From: CAYNFR01 sp964616755
GTDB taxonomy: Bacteria > Bacteroidota > Bacteroidia > Chitinophagales > Saprospiraceae
Direction of reading: 5' to 3'
NCBI GenBank assembly: GCA_964616755.1
Contig: CAZTSI010000012.1
Span: forward strand, 1 to 64,000
DNA length: 64,000 nucleotides
A program made the translations under genes and the position numbers. Shown one piece after another: positions 37,510 to 46,394 of this stretch. The notes below the pieces were generated by a model, which saw only the letters and a list, made by a program, of their open reading frames with translations, had not been told where the DNA came from and made no database searches. How positions within the stretch are numbered: position 1 is the first letter of the stretch; each line of letters begins with the position of its first letter.

Positions 37510-37848
37510 CTATTTGCTTTTATCTAATCTATTAGTCCAGAAAAATGATACGATAAGACTGATCCCCCCAAACATAAGCATAAAAGAAGGGTAAAAAACC
37601 ACTTCATCAAGTTTTAAAGATTTCTCAAATAGGTATGCCAAAAGCAAACCAAAAGAAATACCTACCATTAACATTCCTAATTTTAATTCTAGATATCGGC
37701 TATTATTTGAGGGGGCATTTGTGTCTATGCCCTTTTCGATTTTAGCCATTCGCTCTAAATGCGAGGCTTTGATAAAGGTGTAAGTTGTGTATCCAACAGT
37801 GCCAAACAAAGCTACTAATACAACTGCAGAACCAAAGAAAAATTCCAT
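37510..37848 (-). CDS. DUF6249-like membrane protein
   Basis: The 112-residue protein has three hydrophobic segments (about residues 5-23, 56-73 and 84-103) and a basic, cytoplasmic stretch HLERMAKIEKGID after the first helix. This layout matches DUF6249-like proteins often encoded beside ECF sigma factors in Bacteroidota. It is the first gene of the sigma operon. Function unknown. Confidence 0.72.
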   Translation of the reverse strand: MEFFFGSAVVLVALFGTVGYTTYTFIKASHLERMAKIEKGIDTNAPSNNSRYLELKLGMLMVGISFGLLLAYLFEKSLKLDEVVFYPSFMLMFGGISLIVSFFWTNRLDKSK

Positions 37849-38281
37849 TATTTTACTTTTTAAAAGTTACATCTATATGATTATCGCCAATCCAATAAGG
37901 TTACAGGCTTTGCAAAATAGTTTCAAAATAATACTCTAAGAGCAATAACAACTGGGTTCATTTATAAGTCAGAAAACGTGTTATCAAAAAAAGCAAAACA
38001 GCCGGACTCTTTACTCGGGCGAAATGGAAAACGGACTAATTAAAGGTGCTTATTCGTACGGGTCGCCACAGAAGATAACAATTGCCAAAATAAATAAGGC
38101 AATAAATGGATAATCAGAAGGCCACCAATAATACGTGGTCTGATAGAAACAATACTTCGCCCATGTTTCTCGAATACTGCTTATACTCGCCTTTTTGAGG
38201 ATAATATTCCTTTGATCCACAGATCAGCACTTTCCTGTCTTTTTAATAGTCACAATTTTACATTTTTTTAGCCCCACTCCC
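37849..38281. other. Intergenic region before the cyclase relic
   Basis: This 433-base stretch has no open reading frame that I can support on either strand. It may hold further decayed parts of the cyclase gene that follows, but I could not recognise any. The promoter of the leftward sigma operon should lie near its left end. Confidence 0.4.
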
Positions 38282-38673
38282 TCCGGTTCGTTTGTGGGTT
38301 GAAATAGAATTCCATTCAGTCCAACAGATCATGTCAGTTCAATGGTTTTGGCCGTTCTTGAAAGAGCAAAATATATTGAAGATTCAAAAAACAAAGGGAC
38401 AAATAATGTATTTTCCTTTGATATAAGCATTGGCACTAACAGTGGACCCATAGTGGCGGGTGTTGTGGGAACAAATAAATTCGCCTAAGACATTTGGGGC
38501 AAAACTGGCAATATAGCTCCTAGAATGCAATCCAACTCAGAAATAGGCAAAATAAATATCTCATCAAATACGCATGAACTAATCAAAAACGAATCTAATC
38601 GACCCTACGTGGGGTAATTCATATGAAAGACAAAGGATTCAGGCAAATGTACTTCGTCGATTCAGTGAAGTAG
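38282..38673 (+). pseudogene. Relic of a class III adenylate/guanylate cyclase
   Basis: Read from about 38303, the frame gives FDISIGTNSGPIVAGVVG, then TNKFA, a TAA stop at 38486-38488, DIWGKTGN, MQSNSEIGKINISSNTHELI, matching the C-terminal half of class III nucleotide cyclases. In-frame stops are TGA 38300-38302, TAA 38486-38488 and TAA 38615-38617. The last portion continues in another frame as HMKDKGFRQMYFVDSV before a TAG at 38671, so a frameshift lies near 38595-38610. The N-terminal half of the catalytic domain is not recognisable upstream. It is a decayed gene, not a functional cyclase. Confidence 0.75.
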
Positions 38674-38711
38674 TAAAATAAGCTATGGTGACCGAAATAA
38701 TGAAATACCGC

Positions 38712-38990
38712 CTAGATAATAGTAGAAATCTCTTGTTGCAACTGTGCATCGATATCAATCGAGTCTTCAGTTCCAAATTTCTTCCTATTCCGATACCATA
38801 CTATACCTATAGTGCCAACTACAAAATAAGGTATTAAAAGAATATATAGAATACCTGTATTCAATCCGGTGCCCGCCGTACCACCATTTTCAAGATTAGA
38901 CTGAGCGGCGATTTTACACATAGGACATTGAGCCGCCAAACAAACGACGATTAGCAAAAAAAGAGTGGTCAACAGTAATCGCATCTTCAT
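38712..38990 (-). CDS. Small CPMC-motif membrane protein of the respiratory operon
   Basis: From ATG 38990 the protein is 92 residues. A signal-like segment ends in AAQ, then the mature part begins CPMCKIAAQSNLENGG, followed by one membrane helix and a short cytoplasmic tail. The CPMC pair could bind copper or be redox active. A similar gene is commonly found at the end of Bacteroidota cytochrome oxidase clusters; its function is unknown. It is the last gene of the operon, 87 bases after the DUF420 gene. A longer start at 39062 adds non-hydrophobic residues and is disfavoured. Confidence 0.75.
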   Translation of the reverse strand: MKMRLLLTTLFLLIVVCLAAQCPMCKIAAQSNLENGGTAGTGLNTGILYILLIPYFVVGTIGIVWYRNRKKFGTEDSIDIDAQLQQEISTII

Positions 38991-39077
38991 AATTATAGCA
39001 AAGTAAGGTATTCCAAAATAATTTCTCAAGCCCGTAGATATTTTTGTCAATTCTGCACGCATGTTTTAGTTCACTTC

Positions 39078-39623
39078 TCAATTAAAACTATAGCAGGGAC
39101 TTAGCATGATATACAAAACGGGGCCGGTAATCGCCACATAAAGCCAAAGCGGAAATACCCAACGCGCCATTTGAACATGTTTCACAAATTGATTTGTATA
39201 TGCTCTTATGTAGGTGAAAAGGATGAACGGTAAAATAACCGCGGCCAGCACTACGTGAGTGATCAGGATAAAGAAATAAATATATCTTATCATACCTTCT
39301 TGGCAGAACTTCGTTTCGTCTGTCGTAATATGATACACTACATAAGAAGTCAAAAAAAGAACCGACATGACCATCGCCGTAAACATTATCCGACGGTGTA
39401 GCATAGCGTTCTTGCGCTTAATGGCAAGCAAAGCCCCTATCAGCAATACAGCAGTTATACCGTTCAAGGTGGCATGAAAGGGGGGCAAGAAACTAAAATC
39501 GATATCAGTAGGAATCTTAATCTGCCGCATCAAAACAACTAATGCGAACACCATTATACTGATAATCCACGCAATACGATTCAACTTCGTAGCAAGCGTT
39601 AGGTTTTCCTTTACTACATTCAT
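39078..39623 (-). CDS. DUF420 membrane protein (CtaM-like)
   Basis: The 181-residue protein has five membrane helices and histidines in HATLNG, HRRIM, VVYHI and THVVLA as in DUF420 proteins. The Bacillus relative CtaM is needed for caa3 oxidase assembly, and the location 18 bases after a Sco-like gene in the same operon supports an assembly role here (inference). Confidence 0.85.
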   Translation of the reverse strand: MNVVKENLTLATKLNRIAWIISIMVFALVVLMRQIKIPTDIDFSFLPPFHATLNGITAVLLIGALLAIKRKNAMLHRRIMFTAMVMSVLFLTSYVVYHITTDETKFCQEGMIRYIYFFILITHVVLAAVILPFILFTYIRAYTNQFVKHVQMARWVFPLWLYVAITGPVLYIMLSPCYSFN

Positions 39624-39641
39624 ATCAAAAATTTTCTGCTA

Positions 39642-40172
39642 TTAATTTGTCAAAACATCCCGCTTCAACTCAATGGTCTTGCGCTTCTGCATTGGAATTA
39701 CCACAGAAAGGTGTCTGATCATCTCGTCATCTATACCCGCGTGTAAAGTATAATCTTGTCTTAATCGGCCAAAGGTATCAATCAGATAAAAATCCTTATC
39801 TAGCAACTTAACAAATGGCAACGCATCATCATTTATATTAACTTGATGTATTCCTTCAAATACATCTTTGGGCGCAAAGGAAATAATTTCAAAAAACTCT
39901 CTGTCGACTATTCTGTCATCGATTTTGCGCAGAAGAGTCAACTCAGCATTTACATCATTACCAGGAACATGAACCAACTTTACTTTGTGCGAACTTTCTC
40001 GAAGATGATCTATAAGCTGCACGACGGCTGTGTTTTTATCTTTAGGCAGCAATTGCTCGACAGATTCCATCCGATAGTTAAAACCGTACTTTAAAAAAAG
40101 AAAGGAAACTATCGGTGCAACGACCAAAATAAAAACAACCGCCAAGGATTTTACTATTGTCCATAGTTTCAT
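39642..40172 (-). CDS. Sco1-like protein lacking the copper cysteines
   Basis: The 176-residue protein has one N-terminal membrane anchor (about residues 9-28) and a thioredoxin-like domain ending with FYLIDTFGRLRQDYTLHAGI, the C-terminal Sco pattern. The CxxxC copper-binding pair expected at the start of the thioredoxin fold is absent; the protein contains no cysteine. It may act as a non-metal scaffold in oxidase assembly or be a degenerate copy. It lies between subunit IV and DUF420 genes. Confidence 0.68.
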   Translation of the reverse strand: MKLWTIVKSLAVVFILVVAPIVSFLFLKYGFNYRMESVEQLLPKDKNTAVVQLIDHLRESSHKVKLVHVPGNDVNAELTLLRKIDDRIVDREFFEIISFAPKDVFEGIHQVNINDDALPFVKLLDKDFYLIDTFGRLRQDYTLHAGIDDEMIRHLSVVIPMQKRKTIELKRDVLTN

Positions 40173-40245
40173 AGTACTTCTAACTTACTTCCATTAACAA
40201 GAAACCTTGTCAAATGTTGGCTGTCGAATGGACTTATATGATCAC

Positions 40246-40647
40246 CTAGATGAAAAAGATATTTTCGGTTTCATATCTCTCGATAGAACCAATAAGACGT
40301 TCTTCGGCATTTTTGTCAGAAATTAATGACCGTCTCTTTCCCCAGTCATTTCCTTCGTACAAAAATGCAATGATCGCCCAAACTAATAAAAAAACAGGGA
40401 GCAACACCGACTTAAGTAAGCCTGGCACTTCATATTTTAAATGCATAAATTCATAGACGATGAAATAAGCTTTGACTAAACTCATGATAATCATTACCCC
40501 ACCCATGGCCATAACAGGAAAGTGTAAACCTTCTATAATATATCCTTTGCCTAACAAAGCAAAAACTACTTCAGCTATAGTTATGATACCAAGTAAAATG
40601 ATTGTTTTAAAAACAATTTTCTTTGATGCTGCGTAATCTAATCCCAT
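40246..40647 (-). CDS. Cytochrome c oxidase subunit IV (prokaryotic type)
   Basis: The 133-residue protein has three membrane helices and the pattern MVxMALVKAYFIVYEFMHLKYE, seen here as MSLVKAYFIVYEFMHLKYE, typical of bacterial subunit IV. Its gene lies 24 bases after subunit III. The charged C-terminal tail (about 30 residues) is longer than in Proteobacteria. It stabilises the oxidase core. Confidence 0.85.
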   Translation of the reverse strand: MGLDYAASKKIVFKTIILLGIITIAEVVFALLGKGYIIEGLHFPVMAMGGVMIIMSLVKAYFIVYEFMHLKYEVPGLLKSVLLPVFLLVWAIIAFLYEGNDWGKRRSLISDKNAEERLIGSIERYETENIFFI

Positions 40648-40671
40648 TATATTTTTCTTTTAATATACTAG

Positions 40672-41526
40672 TTAAAGTAAATAAAACACTAAGAACACAA
40701 ATACCCATACAAGGTCAACAAAGTGCCAATACAATCCTATCTTTTCAACCATCTCATAACCATTTCGTCGCTCCACATATAATCCAGATATAACGTTAGC
40801 ACAGATAATAATTAAAAATACGACACCAGACAAAACGTGAAATCCATGAAATCCTGTGATGAAAAAGAATAGTGCGCCAAAAGCCTTTGGTCCAAAGCTC
40901 ATTTCTTTCGTCATCCCGGCATTTTCGCCTTCAGTTACTTTATATCGTAGCGGATGCCACTCACCATCATGTTGATGAATAAGATATGAAGTACCAGGTG
41001 CAAAGACATCGCCTTCTTTAATGTCATGTCCATCGCCTTCTAAATATACACCATGCTCTACATGCGTACCAAATGGGTTTGTATGATAGGACATATGTTC
41101 TTTACCAATCAACGTATTCCACTCCCATGCCTGACATCCAAGGAAGCCTAACCCACCTACAATGGTCAAAACCATCCAAAATACAACGCCATTTTTGTTT
41201 TCTCGATGCCCCTCCTGTACACCACGAACCATGGTGTAAGAGCTGAATAATAACACGAAAGTCATGAAAGTGACAAAAAATAGTGGCTTATGATGAATAT
41301 CAAATGGCAACGTGCTAAATACAAAGTCAGGCACTGGCCATGAAGGGCTACTGACCCTAAGAGCTCCATAAGCTATCAAAAAGCCGGCAAATGTGAAGGC
41401 ATCCGAAAGCAAGAAATACCACATCATTAATTTGCCATAACTAGCCTTGAAGGGCTCTGACGCACCATCCCAAGAAGCTTCTTGCGTATGATGAGAATCC
41501 GTTTTTGCTACAGTATCAACCGCCAT
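40672..41526 (-). CDS. Cytochrome c oxidase subunit III (long form)
   Basis: The 284-residue protein has seven predicted helices and ends with the family motif WHFVDLVWVFVF. A hydrophilic insertion of about 60 residues (HMSYHTNPFGTHVEHGVYLE and onward) separates helices and contains many His and acidic residues; this insertion is absent from short subunit III proteins and may face the periplasm. A second, shorter subunit III gene precedes it by 3 bases. Confidence 0.9.
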   Translation of the reverse strand: MAVDTVAKTDSHHTQEASWDGASEPFKASYGKLMMWYFLLSDAFTFAGFLIAYGALRVSSPSWPVPDFVFSTLPFDIHHKPLFFVTFMTFVLLFSSYTMVRGVQEGHRENKNGVVFWMVLTIVGGLGFLGCQAWEWNTLIGKEHMSYHTNPFGTHVEHGVYLEGDGHDIKEGDVFAPGTSYLIHQHDGEWHPLRYKVTEGENAGMTKEMSFGPKAFGALFFFITGFHGFHVLSGVVFLIIICANVISGLYVERRNGYEMVEKIGLYWHFVDLVWVFVFLVFYLL

Positions 41527-41529
41527 TTT

Positions 41530-42108
41530 CTATCTACTTATATATAAAAATAATAATAAATACACCCATAACAAATCGACGAAATGCCAATAATGAAGTG
41601 TCAATTCAAAATTTATCTTACGCCTATGAGTAATCTTACCTTTTATCAAAACACTGCCTATTATGGCAATGATCATAGCAATCAGACCACCGACCACATG
41701 AAGTACATGAAGCCCACTTATAACATACAGAAATCCTCCTGACGGATTACCTTTTAGGTCAATACCTACATTGTACAATTGCATCCAACCTTGATACTGC
41801 AACATAATAAATGCTATACCAAGTATAAAACTCAGCCAAAGCATGTAGCGATAATTTCTATCTTCTTTAACAAAAGACTTAAAGGAGAAGTGAAGGGTAA
41901 CACTACTGATCAACAATACTACTGTACTTATAAAAAAAATACTAGGCAATTTGAACTCTAACCAATCACCTGCCGCCTGCCTTACTAAATATGCACTCGT
42001 AAAGGCGCCAAACATCATGATTATACTACCCATGCCTATCCATAGGCCGAACTTAAGAGGATGTATTCTATTATTGCGATTGATATAACTTGCTGTTACT
42101 ACACTCAT
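41530..42108 (-). CDS. Cytochrome c oxidase subunit III (short form)
   Basis: The 192-residue protein has five membrane helices and the subunit III motifs GLHVLHVVGGL and LHYWHFVDLLWVYLL. It overlaps the heme O synthase gene by 4 bases. Two adjacent subunit III-type proteins, one of five helices and one of seven, are found in Bacteroidota operons of this type. Confidence 0.9.
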   Translation of the reverse strand: MSVVTASYINRNNRIHPLKFGLWIGMGSIIMMFGAFTSAYLVRQAAGDWLEFKLPSIFFISTVVLLISSVTLHFSFKSFVKEDRNYRYMLWLSFILGIAFIMLQYQGWMQLYNVGIDLKGNPSGGFLYVISGLHVLHVVGGLIAMIIAIIGSVLIKGKITHRRKINFELTLHYWHFVDLLWVYLLLFLYISR

Positions 42109-43013
42109 ACGAAGAGGTTTTGAATGAGCAAAGAAATCATAACGAATGGTATATATATTAACGAGGCAAACATAAGACGCTTAGCCGTCGATAAGTCAAA
42201 TTTTCGTAAAAATTGAAATGCGTATTTCGCAAAAATGACATTGGCTACCATGATAACTACAAATGTCAACATGGATAACATATTTAGATAAAACATACCT
42301 AAAGTAAGCAACATTAAAAAAGCACAATACACCAAGCCACTCACCGCGATACTTCGGCATGGAGTATCACCGTCATTAGGTATAAATGCAAAATCAGCCT
42401 TTTCATAATCTCGATAACCCAAAAATCCTATGGCCCAAAAATGCGGAAACTGCCATGCAAATTGAATACCAAACAAGCATAACGCTAAGAAGGTCACACC
42501 ACCTGACCAAGCCACTGAACCTATCAATAAAGGCATCGCGCCAGCTAACGCGCCGATCGTTACAGCTACTGAGCTATATCGTTTTAGCGGAGTGTACACA
42601 AAGCCATATAAGACAAAGGATAACATGCCGAAAAAAGCACTCAACGGATTAATCATGCTCAGTAAGGTGATACCCAACATACACATAAACCCTGCGAACA
42701 TCACCGCATGTGAAGTAGATAATCTACCCGTGACTAAAGGTCGTGTTGATGTACGCGTCATCATACCGTCATATTCTCTTTCTAATATTTGATTGATTGC
42801 GTTAGACGCTGCCGTTATCGCAAAACCACCGACACCCAATAGTAACAAGGTAACCATATGTGCGGATGTACCGGCATTGATAACATACGCAGCCAAGGCT
42901 GTAAATACGACCATGGTACTCAGTCGCATTTTGACCAACTGCAGGTACGCCTTCAATAAACTAGTTGAATATACCTCTACTTCCTCAATATGTCTTGTTC
43001 GTGCTATTGACAT
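42105..43013 (-). CDS. ctaB: Protoheme IX farnesyltransferase (heme O synthase)
   Basis: The 302-residue UbiA-family membrane enzyme attaches a farnesyl group to heme B. The prenyl-binding motif NAINQILEREYDGMMTRTST is present (Asp/Arg-rich), and the second loop YRDYEKADFAFIPNDG follows. It starts one base after subunit I and overlaps the short subunit III gene. No heme A synthase (ctaA) gene is seen in the window, so whether the oxidase uses heme O or A is not settled. Confidence 0.94.
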   Translation of the reverse strand: MSIARTRHIEEVEVYSTSLLKAYLQLVKMRLSTMVVFTALAAYVINAGTSAHMVTLLLLGVGGFAITAASNAINQILEREYDGMMTRTSTRPLVTGRLSTSHAVMFAGFMCMLGITLLSMINPLSAFFGMLSFVLYGFVYTPLKRYSSVAVTIGALAGAMPLLIGSVAWSGGVTFLALCLFGIQFAWQFPHFWAIGFLGYRDYEKADFAFIPNDGDTPCRSIAVSGLVYCAFLMLLTLGMFYLNMLSMLTFVVIMVANVIFAKYAFQFLRKFDLSTAKRLMFASLIYIPFVMISLLIQNLFV

Positions 43014-43014
43014 T

Positions 43015-44868
43015 TTAATGTGTGGCTTCTTCTTCCTTCTCCTTTTCTGACAACGGTATATGTTGAGGAATAAAATCTATACCATCTTTTCCATAATCAT
43101 ACGCCCATCTATGAACTGTCGGTAAGTTTCCTTCCCAATTACCATGTCCCGCAATAATAGGAGTAGTCCATTCTAAGGTATTGGCCAACCAAGGATTTTT
43201 TGTAGTTTGTTTCTTACCGTTGTTCATACTCCAGAAGAAATTGACCACAAAGAGCACTTGTGCTGCAAAAACTACGATTGCCGCTACTGTAATAAACTCA
43301 TTTAACGTTGTAAACTGATTGAATGCTTCAAATCCCTTAAAGCTATAATATCTTCTTGGTACGCCCGCCATACCAATATAATGCATCGGCCAGAAAATAG
43401 CATAAGCGCCGATCATTGTCAGCCAAAAATGTATTTTCCCCACTGTCTCGTTCATAAAACGACCGAACATTTTAGGATACCAATGATACACCCCTGCAAA
43501 CATCCCAAAGAACGCCGCAACACCCATTACAATATGAAAGTGAGCAACGACGAAGTAGGTATCATGCATCTGTATGTCTATAGCAGAATTACCCAAAAAT
43601 ATTCCCGTAAGTCCACCGGATATAAACATGGATACAAAACCAATGGCAAACAACATCGGAGTATTTAAGCGAATATTACCGCCATATAGAGTCGTAATCC
43701 AATTGAATACTTTTACTGCTGATGGTACTGCAATGATCAGAGTGAAGACTACAAAGAAATTAGACAGGAAAGGATTTACCCCAGACATGAACATATGGTG
43801 AGCCCAAACAATAAAGGATAAAAATCCAATTGCCAACATAGAATACACCATCGCCTTATAGCCAAAAATAGGCTTTCGAGCATGTACCGCTAGCACTTCT
43901 GAGGAAATACCCATCGCTGGTAAAATAATAATATATACCTCTGGATGACCTAAAAACCAAAACAAGTGCTGGTATAAAATTGGGCTGCCACCTACATAAT
44001 CTAACGCCTGCCCATTTACAAAAATCTCGTTTAAGTAAAAAGATGTGCCCAAACCTCTATCAAACATCAATAAGAAAAAGCCCGAAACAAGCACTGGAAA
44101 AGAAAGTATTCCTAAGATAGCCGTGATTAAAAATGCCCATATCGTCAAAGGCATTCTCCACATACTCATTCCTTTAGTTCGGAGATTTAAGACAGTGGTT
44201 ACATAATTGATACCCCCTAGAAGTACAGAAACCACAAAGAACGTCAAACTCACTAACCATAAAGTCATACCCGCCCCGGAGCCCGAAGAGGCCTGCGGCA
44301 AAGCACTCAAAGGTGGATAGGCCGTCCACCCCCCACTAAAAGGACCTGTACTTAAGAAAAGGGAATAAAACATCACCACCCCCGCTAAGAAAAAGAACCA
44401 ATAAGAAAGCATATTTAAAAATGGCGAAGCCATATCTCTTGCCCCCAATTGTAATGGAATAAGTAAATTGCTAAAGGTGCCACTCAACCCTGCTGTTAAT
44501 ACAAAGAAAACAATAATGGTACCGTGCATTGTGACTAATGCATAGTAGAACTCTTGGCTCAATTTACCAATTCCGGTGGCACCATCGACTTCAATCCACC
44601 GCCCTAATACCGGCTTTAACCAAGCCATACTTTCTTCAGGAAAACCTAACTGTAATCTGAATACGATAGACATCGCCGCGCCAATCAATGCCCAGATCAT
44701 TCCTGTAATCAAGAATTGACGTGCAATGATCTTGTGATCCATGCTAAAAATATACTTGAAGATAAAGTTCGATTTGTACTTATCTTCATGATGGTGCTCA
44801 TGAAAATGATCGTTATACCCTTGCTCGGCAATCAAAATTTCATCTGCATCTTTTAATTGTTGTGCCAT
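43015..44868 (-). CDS. ctaD: Cytochrome c oxidase subunit I
   Basis: The 617-residue catalytic subunit has 12 or more helices. The CuB and cross-linked Tyr motif is FLGHPEVYIIILPAMG, giving His-Pro-Glu-Val-Tyr, and the Glu marks an A1-type oxidase. Further sites are WAHHMFMSG (CuB histidines), HDTYFVVAHFHIVMG (heme a3 and a ligands) and GARDMASP in the D-channel region. The N terminus has a histidine cluster (HFHEHHHEDK, about residues 21-30). It follows subunit II by 11 bases. Confidence 0.96.
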   Translation of the reverse strand: MAQQLKDADEILIAEQGYNDHFHEHHHEDKYKSNFIFKYIFSMDHKIIARQFLITGMIWALIGAAMSIVFRLQLGFPEESMAWLKPVLGRWIEVDGATGIGKLSQEFYYALVTMHGTIIVFFVLTAGLSGTFSNLLIPLQLGARDMASPFLNMLSYWFFFLAGVVMFYSLFLSTGPFSGGWTAYPPLSALPQASSGSGAGMTLWLVSLTFFVVSVLLGGINYVTTVLNLRTKGMSMWRMPLTIWAFLITAILGILSFPVLVSGFFLLMFDRGLGTSFYLNEIFVNGQALDYVGGSPILYQHLFWFLGHPEVYIIILPAMGISSEVLAVHARKPIFGYKAMVYSMLAIGFLSFIVWAHHMFMSGVNPFLSNFFVVFTLIIAVPSAVKVFNWITTLYGGNIRLNTPMLFAIGFVSMFISGGLTGIFLGNSAIDIQMHDTYFVVAHFHIVMGVAAFFGMFAGVYHWYPKMFGRFMNETVGKIHFWLTMIGAYAIFWPMHYIGMAGVPRRYYSFKGFEAFNQFTTLNEFITVAAIVVFAAQVLFVVNFFWSMNNGKKQTTKNPWLANTLEWTTPIIAGHGNWEGNLPTVHRWAYDYGKDGIDFIPQHIPLSEKEKEEEATH

Positions 44869-44879
44869 TTCTTTATATA

Positions 44880-46382
44880 TTAAATATTAGACGAGGTAAT
44901 ACGCATCTCAATTCTTCTGTTGGCTTGTCTGCCTTTATCCGTATTATTATCAGCGACAGGACGATTTTGTCCATACCCTATCGCACTTAATTTCGATTGA
45001 TTAACGCCTTTAGATACTATGTACTCCACTACGCTTTTCGCTCGTGCTTCGGATAATAGTTGATTAGAAGTATTTTCACCTGTATTATCCGTATGTCCTG
45101 ATATTTCAATAGACACATCATAATCATTTAATATGTTGACCAGATTATCTAGTTCATATACCGATTGATCGTTTAAGGCTGCGCTGCCTGTTTCAAAAAA
45201 TAGATTCTTCAAATTTATAGCAACCGAACTTGGATCGTCTTGAATGACAGCTGACTCAAAGTCCGTCAAAAGCTCCTTTGATCTCGCTTGAATTTCATAA
45301 TCCAGTAATTTTCCAATAAACGGATCACTATCTGTATTGCGAATATTTTGAACGTAGAAAGATGTTTGTTGATTAAACCAGTCATTATATTCATCTTCAG
45401 AAACAATTCTCACAACCCTTTTCATACTCCAATGACCTATACCACATAACTCTGCACAAGCTAATTCATATTCAAACTGCTCCCAACGCTGAGGTCCAGT
45501 TGGATCAGCAGGATCAGCAGGTACTTGCCATTCGGGATACTTGCTCAATTCTTCTCTATACTCTGCCGTTGTTTTTATAGGGGTAAAAATAAAATAAGTA
45601 GGCAGACCAGGAATGGCATCCATCTTGACCCTGAAATGAGGCAAATAGAAGTTATGCAATACATCTCTTGCTGTTATTCGCACACGTATCTGTTTATTGA
45701 CAGGTAAGACTAATTCCGACGCATGAAAATCATCAATATTCTTGGTGTCCGTCCAATCTTGTCCGAGTGGGTTAGTTGCAAGATCAATGAGCCTAAAATT
45801 TCTTGTTCCCAACTGCTGGTCTTGTCCAGGATACCTTAAATCCCAAGCAAACTGATAACCTGTGGCTTCTACTTCGATAAATTCATCATCTGGCCCAACA
45901 TCTGGCATTACATCATTCCAAACAATCAATCCTTGAGTTACAAGAACCATCATCACTACAAAAGGAATGCCGGTCCAGACCATCTCTAAAGTATTGTTGT
46001 GCGAAAGAAATACGCTCTTATTCCCTTTTCTTCGACGATATTTGTACGCGAACCAAAACAGTGCAATGTGTGTAACAATAAACACAATCCCTGTAAAAAA
46101 TAATGTCGTGTTAAACAATCCATCTATTTGTCCTCCATGCTCAGATGCCGATTTGTGTGGCCCGTAGCCCAACATTACATCTTTATAATACCACGCAGAA
46201 AGAACACAGAACACCAAGAACACTACCATGAAAACCACTAACCATATTCCCTGTGATTCATCGCTTCTATAGGCTGACTCTTCTTCGCCTCTTATTTCAG
46301 AAGCTAATTCAGAAACTTTTCCTATCTGTACGACTATTATACCGATTAGAAGAATAATACCAATAATGATTAATCCTATCAT
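44880..46382 (-). CDS. Cytochrome c oxidase subunit II fused to an OmpA-like domain
   Basis: The 500-residue protein has four predicted N-terminal helices (about 1-20, 46-66, 89-113, 134-156), then a CuA domain (about 165-345) with all ligands: His253, Cys309, Glu311, Cys313, His317 and Met320. A linker of about 40 residues leads to an OmpA_C-like domain (about 389-496) that starts INLKNLFFETGSAALND and carries SGHTDNTG and GRQANRRIEM, the residues that bind diaminopimelate peptidoglycan in this family. In caa3 oxidases this position holds a cytochrome c domain; here no CxxCH occurs. The domain faces the periplasm, so the oxidase may be tethered to the cell wall. Single continuous frame. Confidence 0.9.
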   Translation of the reverse strand: MIGLIIIGIILLIGIIVVQIGKVSELASEIRGEEESAYRSDESQGIWLVVFMVVFLVFCVLSAWYYKDVMLGYGPHKSASEHGGQIDGLFNTTLFFTGIVFIVTHIALFWFAYKYRRRKGNKSVFLSHNNTLEMVWTGIPFVVMMVLVTQGLIVWNDVMPDVGPDDEFIEVEATGYQFAWDLRYPGQDQQLGTRNFRLIDLATNPLGQDWTDTKNIDDFHASELVLPVNKQIRVRITARDVLHNFYLPHFRVKMDAIPGLPTYFIFTPIKTTAEYREELSKYPEWQVPADPADPTGPQRWEQFEYELACAELCGIGHWSMKRVVRIVSEDEYNDWFNQQTSFYVQNIRNTDSDPFIGKLLDYEIQARSKELLTDFESAVIQDDPSSVAINLKNLFFETGSAALNDQSVYELDNLVNILNDYDVSIEISGHTDNTGENTSNQLLSEARAKSVVEYIVSKGVNQSKLSAIGYGQNRPVADNNTDKGRQANRRIEMRITSSNI

Positions 46383-46394
46383 TTTATTTAATGT

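Noticed and set aside
40672..42108. Two subunit III genes as a split or duplicated pseudogene
   Set aside because: Both proteins are complete with their own motifs and differ in helix number; paired subunit III proteins are normal in this operon type.
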